A stretch of 64,000 bases of DNA from Ligula intestinalis. Taxonomy: Eukaryota; Platyhelminthes; Cestoda; Diphyllobothriidea; Diphyllobothriidae. The notes below the pieces were generated by a model, which saw only the letters and a program-made list of their open reading frames with translations, was not told the DNA's origin and made no database searches. Made by a program: the position numbers and the translations under genes. Shown one piece after another: positions 57,623 through 64,000 of this stretch (its first letter is position 1; every line of letters starts with the position of its first letter). The DNA lies in assembly GCA_036362985.1 (NCBI GenBank), contig JAYGXS010000003.1, forward strand, positions 68,694,700 to 68,758,699, in the 5' to 3' direction.

Positions 57623-57755
57623 TCGTAAGTTCGAACTTCGGATGGAACACCACCTGGGGTTGGGTATGGCTGGCTCATGATGGCTAATGGGTCAGAAAAT
57701 GGCCATTCATTCGCCCGCTCCTTTGTTGGTAATGTCATTTTGCCTATAGCATTAG
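57623..57755 (+). repeat. tRNA-derived SINE-like repeat (family B), plus partial copy
   Basis: Starts inside the tRNA-like part (GTAAGTTCGAACTTCGG), then GGAACACCACCTGGGGTTGG, GGCTGGCTCATGATGGC and TTGGTAATGTCATTTTGCC. It lies head to head with the minus copy, so the pair could fold into one long hairpin. Confidence 0.75.
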
Positions 57756-58779
57756 CCGGCTGCTAGCAGGGCTCGAGCGTGAACCCGAATGTACAACGGG
57801 ACGAGTGAGTCTTGTAACTGATCCGTCAATAGCATGGGTGCTGTCTCGCAGTGTCTTCCGTCTACCCTAGAAGCCGACCTCTTCTGGCAGAATTTGCATT
57901 CGTTCCAGACTTATATTCGCACGGATGATAACATTTGAGGCGCCTCCAAACGGATTTGATACTACATTATTTAGCCCATCTGGTCGAGGGAGCTTCACCT
58001 TCGGTACGGCAAGGCAATGGTCAGTTCAGAGTTCCACCCAATGCATCACATTTTTTTCACTAGCACACATGATGCTTATCTCGCCTCTTGACAAGACCGC
58101 AGTCCAGTAGTGGCTAATGACGCGAGCGGTGATCAATCTGTCGAAGCCCAGTAGTCGGCAAATACAGGTTTCACAAAGCGAATGTCAAGGACGTAGGGCC
58201 AACAGGATAACCTTTACTGCAACACGGGGCCTTGCAAGCGGCATCGAAGACAGTGGCAGTAAGTGTTCTGGCAAGCTGCATGCCAGCTACTATTAGCTTC
58301 GGTGCGAGATGCGTGCATGCGTGCGACCGAGTTTCGTCCGCCTACAACCAATGAACGTAGGAAACGACGTCGATAGGCCTCCTGCCGTCGCCAAATCACA
58401 CGCGGCATAGGCCTGCCATTAATAGGGGGCGCTAGACGCACCGAAGACGACGTGGGTAAGTGGCCACGCTGGCGATTGATGGAGCAGACTGTCCGAAGCA
58501 TCCCGGCCGAGACCGAGGACGGCGTGAAGCTACACCGAGGATATTCGTGACTAACAAAAATCGAGTAACGAGATGGTCAGGAATGCGGGCATGAAAGCCA
58601 CTGCGCAAACGGGAAGGATAAGTGAGGAGGCTTGACTGTGTGTGTGTTGCCATGGCAGAGTGAGCAGTGGACACGGGGATCGGTGTTCGTGGGGTCAGCA
58701 CACAGTCTCTAGAGTTAGAACAGCGGTTTGACTGGAATAGTTGACTTAAACGTTTCACCGTGCGACGGATCCAACAGGC
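57756..58779. other. No recognised feature
   Basis: Unassigned. A CAATAGCATGGGTG near 57,826 recalls the end of family B repeats. Confidence 0.5.
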
Positions 58780-60215
58780 CTTGATGTCTCAGGAAACCAC
58801 TCGGAATGGCGACCTTCATGGCCCCTCAAATGCCACAAAGTGCCAGAGGTAAATGGTTTATCCAGTTCTTCGAGTCCACTGCAGCATGCAGAGTAATCTT
58901 GGATTGATGATGGAAATGTTCGAACAAGTCGTTGGTGATTGGGTTTTAGGCTGTCGTTCGAATAGACAGATGGTCCAGGAAGTCAAGGCAGAGCTTGAAA
59001 GAGTGCAGACTCGGATTTGACAACTCGGCCAGCCCCTAGCGTAACTAAGCTCCTGGAAATGGCCACCCAACGGACGACGAAGGACTTGATGATAGTATTG
59101 GTCGCTATATTCGGCCAGGAAATTATCTCGGTCCAGTGTTTATAATGATTGACACGAATAAGGGGTAGGTAGCTATTCGATGGAAGCAAGGGACCTACCA
59201 CGCCTAACGCCTCGACATAAAACATAAGTAAATAATGCATCGGGGTGGGGATGGCAGCCAGTGGAGACCTCTTCTGATCTTGAACCTTCTTCTGCTGGCT
59301 TTTCAGGCACGCCCCTGTCCAAGCTTTGACTTCACTGTTCACATCGCACCAGGCCAGCCTGTCGGATAAGAGCTTCTGTGAAGCTCAGATCCCTTGATGG
59401 GAGAGTCTCTGAAGGACTAAAACGCAGCCCGATGTGTCCAGGGGGATGTAAAGGGATGTTTTGAAGGCATTGAGGGGTCACAAAGGATTGTGTTGGCACT
59501 AGTAGTCAGAGTAACCTCTACAAACTTGGAACTACTAACTGCCTAACCACCGGGCCACCGGGTTCGTTGTTGATCAACAGTGGTGGGGGTGATGATGGTG
59601 GAGGTGATGATGGTGGTGGTGAGGTCGAGCTTGAGAGAGAGAGAGTTAAATTTGGGCAAGTTAAGGCCTGTGCAACGGAATAGTCACCTCATTCTGTGAC
59701 CTCTTCATATGCTACCTATCAGAGGTCCAACTATCTAGGAGATAAGCTCCAGTTGGCTGATCTCATAGGGTGTGATTTGTCAGCTTGGGGTAGGAGAGGG
59801 ATCTGTCTGTTGTCGTGGCAGCGCTGAAACTACTTTTATCTAAGCAGATGGTCAGAAGCTCCTCCAAAGACGTTCGATCGCGACTTGACAGGTTCTGAAT
59901 AGCTGGAAAATAAATTTAGGATTTTAGCTTAAAAGGCGACATTTTTTGAAAGAACCGCGCCGATTACAACTTTAAAGGCGTTGAGGTGTTGAGATGTGAC
60001 ACCAAAGACTATTAAAATTAAAATTAAAAGACTATTGCAATTGGCTATGGCATATGTGAAGGCATTGAACGGACCTTTAAGACTCCAGTAGAGGTTTGTG
60101 AGTAACAAAGTGGTGTCAGAAATTTTCGCGAGGGATTGACGGTAAAAGTTTGCCATTTCCAGAAATCGTTTCAACTGATTTTTTTATGTGAAGTCCGAGA
60201 ACTCATGAATGGCAA
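58780..60215 (-). pseudogene. Degenerate second Ty3/gypsy pol fragment
   Basis: The - strand first reads NQLKRFLEMANFYRQSL and TTLLLTNLY, then AFKVVIGAVLSK, matching the connection between RT and RNase H (60,215-59,929). After an unreadable stretch it continues at 59,342 with VKAWTGACLKSQQKKVQ, GVVGPLLPSNSYLPLI and SFVVRWVAI, the integrase zinc and core region, and near 58,900 with a NWINHLPLALCGI block. The second Cys of the CLxCQ motif and the first core Asp are lost. Stops and frameshifts are frequent. It is a different lineage from the element at 15.7-20.8 kb (its sequence is not like the latter's) and much older. No LTRs were seen. Confidence 0.75.
59579..59647 (+). repeat. GGT/GAT-rich simple repeat and (GA)n
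   Basis: GGTGGGGGTGATGATGGTGG-type trinucleotide mix at 59579-59625, followed by a short GAGAGA run near 59,635, inside the decayed gypsy fragment. Confidence 0.9.
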
Positions 60216-62849
60216 CACCCAGGTAAGTCGCACTTTTTCCAATAAATGAGAGCCAAATAGAGGGCACTAGCAGCCCCCCCCCCACACAATACATCCGATT
60301 CTCAAAAAAAGGGTGGGCGGCTCACCTATGGGATCGTATGCTGCCGTCTCCGTAGAACTTTTTGGTTAGGGTGGGGAGGAAAGATAAAGTTAAACGCAGG
60401 GACTACCAGGTGTAGAGACATACGCACACCGGACAATTTAATTTGATATAGCCCACAGGTCGCGGCTTGTCACTGGAGTGTGGCCGCTGAAAAAGGCATC
60501 ATTTCTGCGAGCTATAACTGAGGATGGGGCGCCCGTTATGGGCCGTTCAATGCAACCACCAGATTCATTCCTGAGCGTATTGAATGTTGTGTTTATGGGT
60601 TTTTGCCCTCATTTGCGTGACTGCTTCTCAGAAATTCAAATAGGATCGGGAAAGTATTCGTTGGTTTGAATTTGCCGCCATGGTTAGCTACTTCTCTGTT
60701 AATCGCCTACGGCTGCATGCTAAAAGTTAATGTAGGAGTTCAGAAGCTTTCATGGACAGCAGGTCCCTGTTTCTTCTACATCCGCAGCCGAGAAATGGTG
60801 GGTCGCACAGAGCGAAAGATGGGAACAGGGTCTTGCCAACAAAAGCCTCAATCGTCAGTTGCACGTAGAAGTGAGAGGTACTAGGCAAGCATCCGGTCCA
60901 GATCATAGTATCAGTATGTACCTCTGTAACAGACTGACATGCAGAATGTACGGGTCACATCAGTGGTAGAAACTCGAAACTGACGTACCCATTGTCTGAG
61001 GGGAAAACTACCACAGTTCTGGAACATTAATGTCTGGAAGACACCATGTTAACATGAAGCGGGAAGCGAACAGTAGTATCTCATAGACTTCAGGGATTGT
61101 TAGAACTGAATGAAGCATTTTACATGATGTTCCAGACCAGATCTGTGCTGTGGCCCATGAGATGGAGGGAGGTTGTCAAGGTTTTCGAAATTCTTCTACT
61201 CCAATTGGTACTTCCCACGGGTTGTTGATAATTTCACAGAGAGATTTTCGTCCTTCCGATAGGACTGGACATTTGGCTATCGACCGCATCCTTAAGCTCC
61301 ATTTATAAAGCCTCCTTAATTTCGTTATAAAAGGCATCCTTGCTCCTCGTTTCATTGGTGGAGCTACCAAGAATATTTTGCCATGAAGGCCGTTGGGTAA
61401 AGCGTCTCCTGGTCAAAATCAAGCTATTCCGGACACTGGTAAGAACAAGTACAGTACTGCAAGGGAATCTGCTGAACAGTTCTTGCAGCTACCCCGGTGG
61501 ACAGTTGACGCTAACTCGTAGACAAAAAAGGATAAAAATGGCAATAAAATATCCCACAAACCAGATGACTGGTCATCGACTGGTTCCAAGCGAGCAGCCT
61601 GTTGCAAGAGGACGGTCGCTATATTGTGTCCGGAATAAGCGCCACACGGGCCGGTGTGATGAGCAATGTTGTAAAAGTTAGGCTGCGGAGCTTCGAATGT
61701 CTCAAGAGCCTTATTCGGGAATTTTGATTTCAGCCAAATAGCCAACATCCAAGCTAACTTGGCGAAGACGGCACGCTGTGAGACTTTAATAACCATAAGA
61801 CTCATAAAACTCGCAAATGTTCTAACATCCAATGCCGAGGGGCATTATCTCGATAGAGGAATCCAGCTAGTATGCTGTTCGCTCGTACCAATGGATCAGG
61901 ATTACGGAGCACACCCCATTCTCCAGGGCGCCGTGCAACTTAAATCGACTGGGGCAATTGAATACAAGCGTGTCGCCGGCAGTGAGCCTAATCAGCTTTC
62001 TGGGGTTTTATTCCTCAGCGCTTTGGTTCAAAAACCTAATCATGAGGCAGTGGTTTTGAGTGGTGGCATCGGTAGGTTGTGAATGAGCCGAAGTGCTATA
62101 TGGCGGCCCAGCGCACCCTGGTAACCCCGTCATCACCACCTGCTTATTCGTTTCAGACGGTTTCACGATCCATCAGTCCGTGGCCAGAAACATGAACATC
62201 TGCGTCATATCCGACAGGACAGTTTACCGCCCACTGGTAGGCTTTGAACCTGCAGCACTCGTTTACCACGCATCCGGCAGAAAACTTGATGCTTGCTCAC
62301 ATAAGCATCATGAAAGATTCCTCATAGTAATGAACACTGCTAGTAATTTTTTTAATTTCTGTACTTCTATCTCGTATGGTATACCCTTAAGAAGTTCTCT
62401 TCTGGTGTAATAGATATCGGTGCCAAATTGAGTCCGATTTGCATTAATCAGAAGATAATGTTGTTTCAGCTGAACTAGTTTGAAATTTTCCACGTCCATT
62501 TCTATTGACTTCCTACCAGACCTACATACGGTTCTTTCTCCTCCTCCGAAAGCTGTCCCCCCTTTCTGTGGGCCGTGTGTCCGTCGAATTCCTTCCCCTA
62601 AGAATGCTGGTCGTCCTCCCACTTTGAACCTCTTTTCCACTTGAATACACACTTGTGCCAAAACCAGCCCCCGGCCAAGAGCCATTTGAATACATTACCT
62701 TACCATTTTATCGGACTAGAGGCTGTAGCTGTAAAGCTTGGTTACTCTGAATATTCCTCTCCCCGATCGACGCCTTCCGAGGGCCACTTGAACACCCTCT
62801 GCCGATGACACTTCTCTTGGGCTCTGTACACGTGTCGCAAGTGGTAGTT
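60216..62849. other. No recognised gene
   Basis: Unassigned. It includes a run of nine C near 60,275. Open frames are short or overlapping and show no family. Confidence 0.5.
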
Positions 62850-63245
62850 GTGTCGACAAACAGAAGGTTCCCCCAAATCACAAGTCAAGCAAAACGGTGT
62901 TGGTGGGCAGAACTTTACTGCCGGAAGAGAGACGGTACAAAGACTGTTAACTGTTAGCTGCGTGTGCTCGCCAGATGCCTCCGCGAAGTTGTGTTCTGTG
63001 CTGTGAAGCCTTGACTGCCGCATGTTTTTATTGGGTCATGCAGCCAACCAGGTGGATAGGCGCGCATCAACTGGCTGGAAATAACGTTTGCATTGAGCAG
63101 TGAGCAAACAGGGGGAGCATAGGACCAGCAGAAGATTGCGGGCCTCTCGCAGCGTCTGACAGAGGAAGTACGTGAAAGTTGCGCGGGCGCGAGTAGACAG
63201 TGAGCCTGCGTGATTTGGCGAACAAAAGCAGCGTGATTGAGCGCG
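62850..63245 (+). repeat. Dispersed repeat, family A (subfamily 1)
   Basis: Related to 29459-29800: TGTCGACAAACAGAAGGTTC, CCCAAATCACAAGTCA, GGTGTTGGTGGGCAGAAC, ACGGTACAAAG and GGCGCGCATCAACTGG, in the same order and orientation. Confidence 0.65.
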
Positions 63246-64000
63246 GCAGGCTCCCACACACGAAACCCGCCCCTGGTGTTTTAGATCAATCGCATACCCC
63301 ATGGATTGCCTCCTGAAGTCACATAAAAACAGCGTTTGCTCCTCCTCCCGCAAACGCACACACGATCTTCCAAGACTGGTTTCGCCCTGCATGGCGGTGT
63401 TGTTGAACTTGTGTATTCCCTTGTCTAGATTCAGATGTGTGGCTGACTCTCTTAACTACGTGTATCCATTGTTGAGGTTTGTACTTCGTTTATCGTTTAC
63501 TATTTGTTTAATAGTACCGTACTGCCTTGGTAGTTGTTATAATTGGGCTTGACGTACGCGTAACTGCTCGATACAGAGCCAGTTAGACAAGTCAAGAACA
63601 CAAAACAGATAACATACGTTTCCATCGATCAAAACTGTCAGTTAAATGCACATTTAAATGCGTCTATGCTTAAGCCTATTGCCCCGCATGCGAAAAAATC
63701 GTTTTGAAGAAAGGCTAGCCCCGAAATGGGGCTACCTGTGCAACCTGGAACATTGACTCCAGCTCTGTTGTTCGCCAGGCCAATCTGGCACTCCGGCCTC
63801 TGCCAGACAAACAGTCAGGCAGAACACACATACACACACATAGCTAAAGATGTGCATCCGGAGGTGGTGTGACTGTTATGACCGGTGCCACGTACTTTTT
63901 TCATGTGTACGCAGGTGTGTGTGTGTGTGTGTGTGTGTCATGGTTCGTCGGCAAGCTTGAATAATTTTGCAGAAGCACGGCGTGAAGGCCAAAATTAGTA
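63246..64000. other. No recognised gene; (GT)n microsatellite
   Basis: Unassigned, apart from an uninterrupted GT run at 63915-63938. Confidence 0.6.

Noticed and set aside
62225..62290. Possible tRNA-like B box (GGTTCAAAGCC on the - strand)
   Set aside because: No matching A box at the right distance and no similarity to the repeat families seen here.

Overview
This window is eukaryotic: spliced exons with GT/AG borders, tRNA-derived repeats, and many decayed retrotransposons of animal type. A flatworm is the best fit, most likely a tapeworm of the diphyllobothriid kind. That rests on the combination of a CsRn1-like Ty3/gypsy element, RTE- and CR1-like LINEs, Penelope-like elements with hammerhead-like RNAs, and scattered TTAGGG-like tracts. 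The species is an inference, not something the sequence proves.

Only one host gene can be supported. It encodes a Y-box (cold-shock domain) RNA/DNA-binding protein on the + strand, with exons at 2025-2254, 8984-9175, 9263-9614, 10341-10460 and 11028-11275. Its first coding exon is not securely found. The 6.7 kb first visible intron carries a LINE 3' fragment. The last exon and its upstream intron have been duplicated in tandem, giving an extra phase-compatible acidic exon.

From 12.4 to 29 kb the window is a pile of mobile elements: a Penelope-like fragment with a hammerhead-like RNA (12.47-13.35 kb, -), an EnSpm/CACTA-like transposase fragment (14.69-15.62 kb, -), a complete but inactivated Ty3/gypsy element with two LTRs and a 4-bp target duplication (15.74-20.79 kb, -), and a CR1-like LINE (21.8-28.5 kb, +) split by a nearly full-length RTE LINE (24.07-27.32 kb, +). 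An RT fragment lies behind it in antisense.

From 29 to 64 kb no host gene was recognised. The region holds an assembly gap of 400 N (32,032-32,431) and one of 10 N, several dispersed repeat families, foldback/MITE-like hairpins, two tRNA-headed repeat families often in inverted pairs, a second Penelope-like pseudogene with its 3' terminal repeat (42.2-43.15 kb), a recent insertion of that terminal repeat (56,670-56,866, with 43-bp perfect arms and an 11-bp target duplication), and a degenerate second gypsy pol fragment (58.8-60.2 kb, -).

The most interesting signals are the hammerhead-like RNAs tied to Penelope-like elements, the LTR element whose coding region runs into both LTRs, the nested LINE pair, the duplicated Y-box exon, and a hairpin element with telomere-like repeats in its loop. 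All calls were made by reading. No search or folding was run.
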